NCBI GenBank assembly: GCA_944320995.1 | Contig: CALUJQ010000003.1 | Location: forward strand, 62,001-126,000 | Source: an uncultured Barnesiella sp. | GTDB taxonomy: Bacteria > Bacteroidota > Bacteroidia > Bacteroidales > Barnesiellaceae | Reading direction: 5' to 3' | DNA: 64,000 nt | In this document: piece by piece, positions 1 to 8,471 of the stretch | Numbering within the stretch: position 1 is the first letter of the stretch | Layout: each line of letters begins with the position of its first letter | Notes under the pieces: model-generated | The model's input: only the letters and a program-made list of their open reading frames with translations | Told to the model about the DNA's origin: nothing | Database searches by the model: none | Made by a program: the position numbers and the translations under genes

Positions 1-135
1 CTCGGCTACTCCCGGCGTATATGCCAAAGAGAGGTCGCGTTGCGTACTATATGGCTTGGTGGGTATTACTTCTATTTTTCCGGCTTTGCCTTCGCTATGA
101 TATTTTAAGGCATCTTCTTTTGAAACTTTTGACAT
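1..135 (-). CDS. maeB: NADP-dependent malic enzyme, N-terminal fragment
   Basis: The first 45 codons of a minus-strand gene that runs off the left edge. The translation begins [20 protein letters not shown] and continues through a [15 protein letters not shown] stretch, the N-terminal signature of the large MaeB-type malic enzymes (malate to pyruvate plus CO2, NADP-linked, often fused to a phosphotransacetylase-like domain). Only the N-terminus is visible, so the fusion and the catalytic residues cannot be checked. The ATG at 133-135 is the natural start because family members begin at this point. Family assignment is by remembered motif, not by a search. Confidence 0.88.
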   Translation of the reverse strand, partial: MSKVSKEDALKYHSEGKAGKIEVIPTKPYSTQRDLSLAYTPGVAE

Positions 136-216
136 AAATATACGATTAAGTGGTTTATTCGTTTAATTTGTATTCTTAAAAGTTAAATAGCTTTTATTTT
201 GTAATTATATCGACTA

Positions 217-233
217 CAAATGTAGCAAATTTA
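217..233 (-). promoter_or_regulatory. Candidate -7 boxes for the malic enzyme gene
   Basis: On the minus strand two overlapping matches to the Bacteroides -7 box TAnnTTTG are present: TAAATTTG (226-233) and TACATTTG (217-224), about 80-90 nt upstream of the malic enzyme ATG. No clear TTTG -33 element lies 19-21 nt upstream of either, so this is a weak call. Confidence 0.35.
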
Positions 234-541
234 TCTCATCTCTTGTGTTAAGAAAAACATTTCTTTAAAAATAAAGTTTATTAAAATTGTTTCAAGTAGG
301 TTTATTTGTACTGGCAGGGAACTTTATTTGCTCTCCGATTTTTATGGAATGCAAGGACAAGACCCCTTTAATCAATAGATTACAGGCTATACATACCTGT
401 GTGAATATTCGAGAAGATTTGATTATCAAATCTTCTGTCGATGGGCGAACGATGGGAAGGAGGACCTCATTTTCGACTCCGAAGGGATAATATCGGAATT
501 GCTAAAATGAGGTTCGCCGATTTCTGACTTTTGAAAAAGGC
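234..541. other. Non-coding interval with two inverted repeats
   Basis: Between the start of the malic enzyme gene and the end of the SusR-like regulator I see no credible gene. It contains a perfect 11-bp inverted repeat with a 3-nt loop (412-422 / 426-436, arm AGAAGATTTGA). It also has a nested hairpin with a 10-bp outer stem (464-473 / 504-513, arm ACCTCATTTT) and a 5-bp inner stem (478-482 / 493-497). Read on the minus strand these lie 30-130 nt after the regulator stop codon and may act as its 3' end or terminator, although no classic U-tract follows. Confidence 0.5.
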
Positions 542-2179
542 TTATAAGTGCATTACTTGTTCTTCAAAATCTTCTCGGGAACAAATCGCCGAATTGCGTA
601 TTTTTACCCGATAATTATAAATGGTTGTTACCGAGTAGCATAAGAATCGGGCTATTTGTGTACTGTCGGTTGTCCCTAAGCGAACCAGTGCGTAGATGCG
701 GAGTTCTGGTGTGAGTGCATTCGGTTTGGGTATGATACGGGCTTCGGGAACTAATAGCTTATTGAATTTTTTGACAAAGTCGGGGTATAATTTCAGGAAT
801 GATTGGTCAAATTCGGCGTAGAACATTTTACGCTCATTGTTGATTATATTTTGGGATTTTAGTGTTTTGGCAAGTTCTTCTACTTTTCCAAGAGAGGCCA
901 GTTTGTTAAGCGATCGTCGATAATCGTCCATTTTATCGATATATACGGCACAGTGATCCATGTATCGGCTAAGGTATTCCTCTTTGACGTGATTACTTTC
1001 GATCAAAGAATCGTTTACCTGTTGCAGATGCTGGTTGGTGAGGGCGAGTTTCCTTTTGACAATGCCCAATTTATGGTTTTGGTAAAAGAGAATGATGAAG
1101 GTCAATAATAGGATAGCACAAAATGTACAAGTGATGTATGTGAAAGTGAGCGATTGTTCTCTCTGTTTTTTTATCTGTGCTTGATAAACTTCCTCGATAA
1201 TGGTGAATACAGGCATGATTTCGAGACTTCGGCCTCGGGCATTACAGGCATTGGCATCTTCGATAGAGCATTTGATATAGGCATAGGCTCGTTCTATATC
1301 TCCTTCTTGGAAAAGGAGTTCGGCCAAACGGTACAAAGAGACATACTCCCGAACCGACGCTTTTAAATCGCATTGTGCCGAGAGGGCATAATAGATCTTT
1401 GTGCTATCGTTTTGGTTTGTTTTCGAGAAAATCTCGGCCATACAATAGTATAAGATTCCGAGATCGTGCAAATTGAGTGAATTCTGTGATTTTGTCTCTC
1501 GTAAGATTTGTAGTGCTTGGGTATAGTCTTGTTGCGTGGTCAGTTCATCGGTTTTGACGATATTATAAGTAAAAGAGTGAGGTGGATTGACTTGTAAGAT
1601 AGAATCTCTGTAAAGTTGGAGTTCTTTGTTGTAGATAGCTTGCGTTTCGGGGTGGATTGCATAGTCGGCAAGCAGCCCGTAAAGCGTGCGTTTCAAATGA
1701 TAATAATAGGGGAGTATATAGGAGGGTAATTTTTTTTGCTCTATTATTTTTAACAACTCGTCGGCCTCTTTGTACATGCCGTTGGTATAGAGGCATTCGA
1801 CCATGTTGAGGTTGGCTTGTATTTGAAAGTCCTGATTTTGTAAACTGTCGGATAATGCAATTTGTCGCCTCACATACACAAATTGGGAATCGATGCTAAA
1901 TGCGCGGTAAGCATCGATTAAGTGACCAAGAGTCTGAAACTGCTCATTAGGCGTTTGCTGTTGTTGCAGTTGTTGCTTGATATTCTGTATTTCCACTTCT
2001 TTTTGGTGGGTAAAACGATGTCGCTCTTCAATCAATTTGTCGAGTGAGCTGAGGACTGTGGTTATTGTTTGGGGAGATGGCTGGTTTTCGGGTGTGGAGC
2101 CATATGCGAGGATATTACTTGTACAACCGGTGAACAGAATGAAGAACAAAAGGGTTGTCGATCGTATGGACGTAATCAT
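542..2179 (-). CDS. SusR-like membrane-spanning transcriptional regulator of the dextran locus
   Basis: A 545-residue protein with an N-terminal signal resembling a lipoprotein signal (FFILFTGC near residue 18). A long helical, TPR-like region (about 30-330) is followed by one strong transmembrane segment (about 338-360, ITCTFCAILLLTFIILF), a coiled coil, and a C-terminal DNA-binding region. That region contains LTPELRIYALVRLG and YSVTTIYNYRVKIRN, a LuxR-like helix-turn-helix of the type seen in SusR and in DUF6377 proteins. SusR relatives sense an imported oligosaccharide across the inner membrane and activate the adjacent locus. Here the gene is divergent from the locus, as expected. The ATG at 2177-2179 was chosen because it gives a clean signal; an upstream in-frame start at 2251 would prepend 24 residues. 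Ligand (isomaltose-type) is inferred from neighbours. Confidence 0.82.
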   Translation of the reverse strand: MITSIRSTTLLFFILFTGCTSNILAYGSTPENQPSPQTITTVLSSLDKLIEERHRFTHQKEVEIQNIKQQLQQQQTPNEQFQTLGHLIDAYRAFSIDSQFVYVRRQIALSDSLQNQDFQIQANLNMVECLYTNGMYKEADELLKIIEQKKLPSYILPYYYHLKRTLYGLLADYAIHPETQAIYNKELQLYRDSILQVNPPHSFTYNIVKTDELTTQQDYTQALQILRETKSQNSLNLHDLGILYYCMAEIFSKTNQNDSTKIYYALSAQCDLKASVREYVSLYRLAELLFQEGDIERAYAYIKCSIEDANACNARGRSLEIMPVFTIIEEVYQAQIKKQREQSLTFTYITCTFCAILLLTFIILFYQNHKLGIVKRKLALTNQHLQQVNDSLIESNHVKEEYLSRYMDHCAVYIDKMDDYRRSLNKLASLGKVEELAKTLKSQNIINNERKMFYAEFDQSFLKLYPDFVKKFNKLLVPEARIIPKPNALTPELRIYALVRLGTTDSTQIARFLCYSVTTIYNYRVKIRNSAICSREDFEEQVMHL

Positions 2180-2248
2180 GATTATTAGGATTAAAGGGGT
2201 ATTGTATTGTTTCTGTTTTTTTGATAAAAGAAAAAGAATTATATGAAA

Positions 2249-2283
2249 CAAATATAATAAAATATTTTATTAGTAAAATATTT
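2249..2283 (-). promoter_or_regulatory. Candidate regulator promoter with palindrome over its -33 region
   Basis: On the minus strand TATATTTG (2249-2256) matches the TAnnTTTG -7 box, 70 nt before the regulator start. A perfect 10-bp inverted repeat with a TTAG loop (2260-2269 / 2274-2283, arm AAATATTTTA) covers the place where the -33 element should be. It could be an operator, but the region is very AT-rich and such palindromes arise by chance. Confidence 0.4.
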
Positions 2284-2397
2284 ATTAGGGAAAAATATCT
2301 AATATAATAACTACTTTTACGGTTATTAATATATTGTATAATTAGTTGTTTATTAGTTATATAATACTACTAAAAATCTACTTTTTTACTACTTTGA

Positions 2398-2429
2398 ATT
2401 GACAAAGCACGATTAGCCATATATTTTTG
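2398..2429 (+). promoter_or_regulatory. Promoter of the dextran utilisation operon
   Basis: ATTG (2398-2401), a 20-nt spacer and TATTTTTG (2422-2429) fit the Bacteroides housekeeping promoter (TTTG-N19/21-TAnnTTTG) with one -33 mismatch. Transcription would begin near 2436 and give a leader of about 60 nt before the ATG at 2498. A weaker -33, as here, is common where an activator such as a SusR protein is required. Confidence 0.6.
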
Positions 2430-2497
2430 TGAAAAAATTTAGGAACGGGGGAGTTTCTCCACCAATCCATATTATTAACCATAAAAAATTAAATAAC

Positions 2498-3877
2498 ATG
2501 AAAAGCAGATTCTTACTTTTCTCGGCTTTGGCCTTATGTTCGGCTACGGTTGCAGCCGGCAATTATCCCGCTTCTTTGTATGTATTAGGTGATGCCACTC
2601 CGGCACAGTGGACTACTGATGATGCCATTCGTATGGTAACCGTTGAGGATGGAGTGTATGAATATACGGCAGATTTGACCGAGGGTGGTCGGCTGCGGTT
2701 CGTAACCACGTATGATTTTGCGCCGGGCTATGGCCCTGCCATGGCATCTACGATTGTGGGAGATAATCCTAATGAGACTTATTTGGAATTGACAACGGGT
2801 ATTCATGAACTGGAATATCGCAACGATTACACTTCTCCCGACAAGTCATTTAAGGTCACAGCTGCCGGGCGATATAAATTCCGTGTCGATATTACCGGAG
2901 AAAAACCAGTTGTTGAGGTAAGCGATGCTACGGGCTTACCTGACCAGTCTTTTTCTTATCCCGAGGTTATTTATCCCATAGGAAATGCTACGAATGCTGG
3001 ATGGTCAATTGAAAATTCATACCCGTTACACGAAACATCTTTTGATTCAGGTGTTTATAGCGGTACGATGTTTCTGAATAGATGTGATATTTTTGATGGC
3101 TTGAAATTCATGGTAGTCCCAAGATTTAATCAAACAGACAACAAAATGTATGTTGCAGCACAACCCAATCAGACTATCGGGGCTCCGGGTGAATATGATT
3201 TGAAATATACGCTCAGTGGCGATGAGGATTGGAAATTTAGTGTAACAATCGAAGGTTTGTACGATGTAACAGTAGATATAACATCTTTGAAAATGACTAT
3301 TTCGGAAGCACAGAATTTTTCGCCTGAAAAGTTGTGGTTAGTAGGAGACGCAGTAGGAGGTTGGTCTTTTGATGACAATAAAGTTTTTGTTAAGACTGAA
3401 ACGGAAGGAGAATATTCTTATACCGGAGATTTCGTGGAAGGCGAATTTAAATTTTATGCAGGAAATAAATTTGGAGCTGTCGCTTATGGAGCCGAAAGCA
3501 ATGGAGTTCTTTTTCAAGAAGGAGATCTGACGGTCACTTTGTTGAAAACAGGATCTGACTTCAAATTCAATGTTGCAGCAGATCAAGCCGGTAATTATAC
3601 GTTGACGGTTAATTTGAAAACCATGAAACTTAATGTCAAGAAAAACAGCGGCACTTCGACGATTGTGGAAGAAATAGAGGTAACCGATTGGATTCAAAAT
3701 GCTTATGGAATCGTTTGTGAGAAAGCTCAAGCTATGGCTTTGTACGATATAAGCGGGCGGAAAATCGTTTCGGTAAACGGTACTCTATTGCCTTTCGACG
3801 GAGTGAACGCTGGGGTTTATATCTTGTCGATAGAGACACCGCAAGGACACTCTACATCTAAAATAGTAATTCGATAA
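2498..3877 (+). CDS. SusE/SusF-like glycan-binding protein with C-terminal sorting domain
   Basis: 459 residues, exported by an ordinary signal peptide (MKSRFLLFSALALCSATVAA) rather than as a lipoprotein. Three repeated beta-sandwich modules of the SusE/SusF kind begin near residues 22, 150 and 277; each opens with a strand such as SLYVLGDAT, VIYPIGNATNAGW or KLWLVGDAVGGW. The last 65 residues (MALYDISGRKIVSVNG, then GVYILSI) look like a short type-A sorting domain used by type IX secretion. It is the first gene of the operon, ahead of susC, which is an unusual place for a SusE/F relative. The ATG at 2498 gives the signal peptide; an in-frame GTG at 2429 lies within the -7 box and is rejected. 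A surface alpha-glucan binding role is inferred. Confidence 0.78.
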   Translation: MKSRFLLFSALALCSATVAAGNYPASLYVLGDATPAQWTTDDAIRMVTVEDGVYEYTADLTEGGRLRFVTTYDFAPGYGPAMASTIVGDNPNETYLELTTGIHELEYRNDYTSPDKSFKVTAAGRYKFRVDITGEKPVVEVSDATGLPDQSFSYPEVIYPIGNATNAGWSIENSYPLHETSFDSGVYSGTMFLNRCDIFDGLKFMVVPRFNQTDNKMYVAAQPNQTIGAPGEYDLKYTLSGDEDWKFSVTIEGLYDVTVDITSLKMTISEAQNFSPEKLWLVGDAVGGWSFDDNKVFVKTETEGEYSYTGDFVEGEFKFYAGNKFGAVAYGAESNGVLFQEGDLTVTLLKTGSDFKFNVAADQAGNYTLTVNLKTMKLNVKKNSGTSTIVEEIEVTDWIQNAYGIVCEKAQAMALYDISGRKIVSVNGTLLPFDGVNAGVYILSIETPQGHSTSKIVIR

Positions 3878-3886
3878 AAACATATT

Positions 3887-3930
3887 GGAGGCTGCTCTTT
3901 TGAGAAGACCAGCCTCCTTTTTGTCTTTTT
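3887..3930 (+). terminator. Terminator-like hairpin between first locus gene and susC
   Basis: Perfect 8-bp stem GGAGGCTG / CAGCCTCC (3887-3894 / 3910-3917) with additional pairing inside the loop, directly followed by TTTTTGTCTTTTTTT. It looks like an intrinsic terminator but sits inside the operon, and its 3' arm ends only 28 nt before the susC ATG, leaving no space for a separate downstream promoter. Confidence 0.75.
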
Positions 3931-3945
3931 TTAAAGGGAAAATAC

Positions 3946-6939
3946 ATGAAAAATAATCATTATGGCAGGATAGTCATTTCTGCAATCCTCTTATACTTGT
4001 TGCCGATTACATTATGGGCCCAAAATAAGGTCGGAGGTGTTGTTCTCGATGTAAATCAGGAGCCTCTTATCGGTGTTAATGTAGTAGAGAAGGGGACTTC
4101 GAATGGAACGGTTACCGATATAGATGGTCGTTTCAGCCTCAGTTTGAGTTCGGCCAATCCCGTACTGCGTGTCAGTTATGTGGGTTATGTAGCGCAAGAT
4201 GTTGCGGTAAATGGGCAGAGTACGGTACAGATAGTTCTGCAAGAGAATAACGAAATGCTGGACGAGATTGTCGTGATAGGATATGGTATTCAAAAGAAAA
4301 GCGATTTGACAGGGGCCATTTCGCAGGTTTCCTCCAAAGATTTGGCCCGGCAACCGTCGCCGAGTCTTGGTGCTGCATTGCAGGGACGGGCACCCGGTTT
4401 GCAAGTCGTTTCGAGCGGAGCTCCGGGTAGCAATGTAAGTATGAAAATTAGGGGTATCGGTTCAATCAACAACAGCGATCCTCTTTTGGTAATCGATGGG
4501 GTGCCTACCGATGTTCCGTTGAATATGATCAATATGGACGACGTAGAGAGCGTTGATATTCTTAAAGACGCTTCGGCAACAGCTATTTACGGTTCGCGAG
4601 GTGCTTATGGTGTGATTATCATCACCACTAAACGAGGTTCACAGGAACGTAATAACCTGAATGTAAAAGCATCGTATGGCTTTGATTTGTTGCAACGTAC
4701 TTTACCGTTGTTGAATGCCTCGCAGTTCGCCTCATTGCACAACGAAATGATGAGTGCCGGAGGCCAGCCGCAGTACCCCAAATTCATTGATCCTACCAAA
4801 TTGGGAGAAGGAACCGACTGGATGGGTGAACTTTTCCAATATGCTCCCACGCAAACCTATTCGGCCAACTATTCGGGAGGTTCGCAAAAGAGTCGTTATT
4901 ATGTGTCGGGAACTTATTATGACCAACAAGGTATCATCAAAACGACCGATTATAAACGGTTTACCCTTCAATTCAACTCAGATGTAGAATTGTACAAATG
5001 GTTGAAAATGGGGCATAACCTCTCTCTCAATCACGATATCAAATCACAAGGTGAATATAACATACAAAACACCATGAAGGCGTTGCCTACCCAAGCTATC
5101 AAAAACGAAGATGGCACGTGGGCCGGTCCTGTGGGATTAGCCATGTATGTGGGTGATATAGCCAACCCAATCGGGAAAATGATGGAGAATAGCACCACTA
5201 CAAAAGGATATAATTTACTTGGCAATATCTATGCCGAGATAAAGCCGTGGGAGTGGCTGACGTTCAAAAGTACGTTTGGTATTCAGGCCCTCTTTTGGGA
5301 CAGCAAAGGATGGACTCCCAAATACGATTGGGAACCCATTGAGCAACCCGAATCACAAGCATCACGCCAATACAACAAAAGTTTTACTTGGCTATGGGAT
5401 AACTTGCTGACCTTCAATAAGACAATCAATGAAAAACATGCATTGACCGCTATGATAGGTTCGTCGGCCCAGACCAATACCTATGAATTTATGAGTGGTA
5501 GTATACAAGGCTTTATTAGCGACACGGCACAAGAGTTGGCCAACGGTATTTTGGAACCCACCTTGACCGGTAACGGTAGTGACTGGGCGCTTCTCTCGTT
5601 CATGGGTCGTGTCAACTACACTTATGATAACCGTTATCTTTTCACCGCTACCATGCGTGCCGACGGTAGCTCGCGTTTCAGCAAGGCCAATCGCTGGGGA
5701 GTATTCCCTTCGGTTTCACTGGCTTGGCGAATGAGTGAGGAAGAGTGGTTCAACAAGAGTTTCGTTTTGAGTGATCTGAAAATTCGTGCAGGATACGGTG
5801 TGACCGGTAATCAAGCCAGTGTAGGGAACTATGCCTATGCATCTGTATTACAGATAGTTCAATATAATTTCAACGGTAATCAGGTATCGGGATTGGCTCC
5901 GTGGGTGATGCCTAATCCTAATGTGCGTTGGGAAGAGGTGGAACAATACAATGTAGGTATCGACGCTTCGATGTTCGACAGCCGTTTGTTGGTAACTCTC
6001 GATGGATATATCAAGAATACCAACGATATGTTGGTTCCCATGTCGGTACCTATTTCTTCGGGTTACTCTGATGAGAATGTGTCTCAAATCAATGCCGGTT
6101 TGATGCGCAATATTGGTACAGAGTTGGCTTTGACCTCATTCAACTTCCGGGGCGGAGATTTTACTTGGACAACGACGGCCAACGTGTCGTATAACTATAA
6201 CGAGTTGATACGACTCAACGGCGATGTACCCATGTATTTCGACAACAACGTCCACATGGTAGGTTATCCCATCAGCGCCTTCTATGGTTATGTGACCGAT
6301 GGTATATTCCAAACTCAGGAAGAGATCGACAATCACGCCATACAGACGATAGGTAGCGATCCTACATCGAGTACCCAGCCGGGTGATATTCGTTTCAAGG
6401 ATTTGAACAATGATGGTGTAATTAATGACGACGATCGTACCATTCTGGGTAGTCCTACACCCTCGTGGACCTTTGCCATGAATAACCAGTTTGCCTACAA
6501 AGGGTTCGATTTGGAGATATTCTTTCAAGGCGTGGCCGGTAATAAAATCTACAACGGCAACCGGGCATCGCTCGAAGCGATGAGTGTCGCTCAAAACCAG
6601 ATGACCACTGTGCTCGATCGCTGGCATGGGCCCGGCACGAGCAACACAATGCCGCGCGCTGTGTTTGGTGACCCCAACAAAAACAACCGTGTCTCCGACA
6701 GGTTCTTGGAAGATGGTAGCTATTTGCGTTTGAAAAACATCTCGTTGGGATATACTCTTCCCAGCCAATTAACCAAGAAAGCAGCCATGCAGCAAGTGCG
6801 TCTGTCGGTATCGGCACAAAATCTGTTTACCATTACGCGTTATACGGGCCTCGATCCCGAGGTGAGCGGTTCGGGTAACGACAACAACGTATATCCTGTG
6901 ACTCGTAATTTTACATTCGGATTGAACATAACCTTTTAA
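3946..6939 (+). CDS. susC: SusC-like TonB-dependent outer-membrane transporter
   Basis: 997 residues: signal peptide ending LPITLWAQ, a carboxypeptidase-regulatory-like beta domain (about 26-100, GVVLDVNQEPLIGVNVVEKG), a TonB box (DEIVVIGYG, about 105-113), a plug domain with LLVIDGVPTDVP, and a long beta-barrel ending in the terminal aromatic residue of NITF. Proteins of this family import oligosaccharides with energy from TonB, capped by the SusD partner encoded next. The RBS-like AAAGGGA lies just before the ATG. Substrate (dextran-derived isomalto-oligosaccharides) is inferred from the GH66/GH31/GH97 genes of the same operon. Confidence 0.95.
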   Translation: MKNNHYGRIVISAILLYLLPITLWAQNKVGGVVLDVNQEPLIGVNVVEKGTSNGTVTDIDGRFSLSLSSANPVLRVSYVGYVAQDVAVNGQSTVQIVLQENNEMLDEIVVIGYGIQKKSDLTGAISQVSSKDLARQPSPSLGAALQGRAPGLQVVSSGAPGSNVSMKIRGIGSINNSDPLLVIDGVPTDVPLNMINMDDVESVDILKDASATAIYGSRGAYGVIIITTKRGSQERNNLNVKASYGFDLLQRTLPLLNASQFASLHNEMMSAGGQPQYPKFIDPTKLGEGTDWMGELFQYAPTQTYSANYSGGSQKSRYYVSGTYYDQQGIIKTTDYKRFTLQFNSDVELYKWLKMGHNLSLNHDIKSQGEYNIQNTMKALPTQAIKNEDGTWAGPVGLAMYVGDIANPIGKMMENSTTTKGYNLLGNIYAEIKPWEWLTFKSTFGIQALFWDSKGWTPKYDWEPIEQPESQASRQYNKSFTWLWDNLLTFNKTINEKHALTAMIGSSAQTNTYEFMSGSIQGFISDTAQELANGILEPTLTGNGSDWALLSFMGRVNYTYDNRYLFTATMRADGSSRFSKANRWGVFPSVSLAWRMSEEEWFNKSFVLSDLKIRAGYGVTGNQASVGNYAYASVLQIVQYNFNGNQVSGLAPWVMPNPNVRWEEVEQYNVGIDASMFDSRLLVTLDGYIKNTNDMLVPMSVPISSGYSDENVSQINAGLMRNIGTELALTSFNFRGGDFTWTTTANVSYNYNELIRLNGDVPMYFDNNVHMVGYPISAFYGYVTDGIFQTQEEIDNHAIQTIGSDPTSSTQPGDIRFKDLNNDGVINDDDRTILGSPTPSWTFAMNNQFAYKGFDLEIFFQGVAGNKIYNGNRASLEAMSVAQNQMTTVLDRWHGPGTSNTMPRAVFGDPNKNNRVSDRFLEDGSYLRLKNISLGYTLPSQLTKKAAMQQVRLSVSAQNLFTITRYTGLDPEVSGSGNDNNVYPVTRNFTFGLNITF

Positions 6940-6952
6940 TCCATAACCACCG

Positions 6953-8452
6953 ATGAAACAAATAACATATTATATCATATTGATATTCGGCACTCTCTCT
7001 ATGATGTTGAGTGCTTGTAGTGATTTTCTGGACCGTGAGCCATGGGATTCGGTCGATACATCGGAGGGTTTCCAAACCGCCGATGATGCCGTTGCGGCTG
7101 TCAATGCGGCTTATCAGCCCTTGCAATGGGCCAAGCTCTACAATATGCGTATCTGGACCCTCGACATTATGGCCGGCAACAGCGTCGTAGGTGCCGGTGG
7201 CGGTACCGATGGTATCGAGACTGTCGATTTGGCCAATTTCATTGCTACGGCCGATAACTTTGCCGCCCTTGATTTATGGCGTGGTCCTTCGCCCGGTATA
7301 CTGCGATGCAATTTCGTGTTGCAGAATGTCCCCGGTATGGATATAGACCAATCTCTCAAAAACAGATGTTTGGGAGAAGCTTATTTTTTGAGAGCTCACT
7401 ACTATTTTATTTTGGTGCGTCTCTTTGGCGATGTGCCCTACATTGTTACACCGCAGACTTCTGAAACTGATTTGCTGGTGGAGCGGGCGCCGAAGGAGAA
7501 GATTTATGAACTCATCACCTCGGATCTCAAAAACGCCATCACTCTCTTACCTAAAAAGTCGGAGTATTCGACTACCGATTTGGGCCGCGCTACCAGCGAA
7601 GCCGCTATGGCCGAGCTTATACGGGTCTATATGACCAATGAGCCAAATACCGATAAGTATGAAGAGGTGGTGCGCATGTGTAACGAAATAGGCTCGATGG
7701 GTTATGAACTGGCCGGAGATTATTCCGACAATTTCGATCCTGCCAAAAAGAATGGCATAGAGTCTATTTTTGAGGTACAATATTACGGGAAAACCAATTA
7801 CGATTTTTGGAGCAACGAGAATCAATGCTCGTGGACCAGTACTTTCATGGGCCCTCGTAATTCCAATATGGCAGCCGGGTGTTACGGTTGGAACCAACCT
7901 ACCGCCGAATTTGTGAGCCAATACGAGTCGGGCGACCTTCGCAAAGACAAGACTATTTTCTATATGGGATGTCCTACTTTTGATGGCAAGCAATACAGCT
8001 CGTCCTATTCGACTACGGGGTATAACGTGCGTAAATTTTTGCTTACGAAAGCTCAGTCGCCCGATTATAATACGAGCGATGCCAATTGGGTTGTCACCCG
8101 ATATGCCGATATTCTGCTGCTGAAAGCCGAGGCTTTGAATGAACTGGGTCGCACTGTACAGGCCGAAGATCCTCTCTATGAGGTACGTAGACGTGCCGGG
8201 TTGACCAACCGGAGTGATATAGAAGGTCTCACACAAGCCCAAATGCGGGAAAAGATTATTCATGAGCGTCGTATCGAACTTGCATTTGAAGGACAACGTT
8301 GGTTCGACATGGTTCGATATAAAGATAATTATGCCCTCAACTTCCTCCATTCCATAGGAAAGACGTCGGCCAGCACCAAGCATTTGTTGCTCCCGATTCC
8401 GCAGCAGGAGATTGAGGCTAATCCGAAATTGACGCAGAACCTTGGTTATTAA
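6953..8452 (+). CDS. susD: SusD/RagB-family surface glycan-binding lipoprotein
   Basis: 499 residues. The lipoprotein signal has the lipobox LSAC at about residues 19-22, followed by SDFLDREPWD, the acidic type of sequence that directs Bacteroides lipoproteins to the surface. The body shows SusD features: YFLRAHYYFILVRLFGDVPY in the TPR-like core, VTRYADILLLKAEALNELG, and ERRIELAFEGQRWFDMVRY near the C-terminus. It forms the lid of the SusC channel. It starts 13 nt after susC ends, consistent with coupled expression in a stoichiometric pair. Confidence 0.95.
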   Translation: MKQITYYIILIFGTLSMMLSACSDFLDREPWDSVDTSEGFQTADDAVAAVNAAYQPLQWAKLYNMRIWTLDIMAGNSVVGAGGGTDGIETVDLANFIATADNFAALDLWRGPSPGILRCNFVLQNVPGMDIDQSLKNRCLGEAYFLRAHYYFILVRLFGDVPYIVTPQTSETDLLVERAPKEKIYELITSDLKNAITLLPKKSEYSTTDLGRATSEAAMAELIRVYMTNEPNTDKYEEVVRMCNEIGSMGYELAGDYSDNFDPAKKNGIESIFEVQYYGKTNYDFWSNENQCSWTSTFMGPRNSNMAAGCYGWNQPTAEFVSQYESGDLRKDKTIFYMGCPTFDGKQYSSSYSTTGYNVRKFLLTKAQSPDYNTSDANWVVTRYADILLLKAEALNELGRTVQAEDPLYEVRRRAGLTNRSDIEGLTQAQMREKIIHERRIELAFEGQRWFDMVRYKDNYALNFLHSIGKTSASTKHLLLPIPQQEIEANPKLTQNLGY

Positions 8453-8471
8453 TCAAATAGAATGAAGAACA

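Noticed and set aside
287..490. 67-codon plus-strand frame before the regulator
   Set aside because: No ribosome site, no recognisable protein features, and it runs through both inverted repeats.
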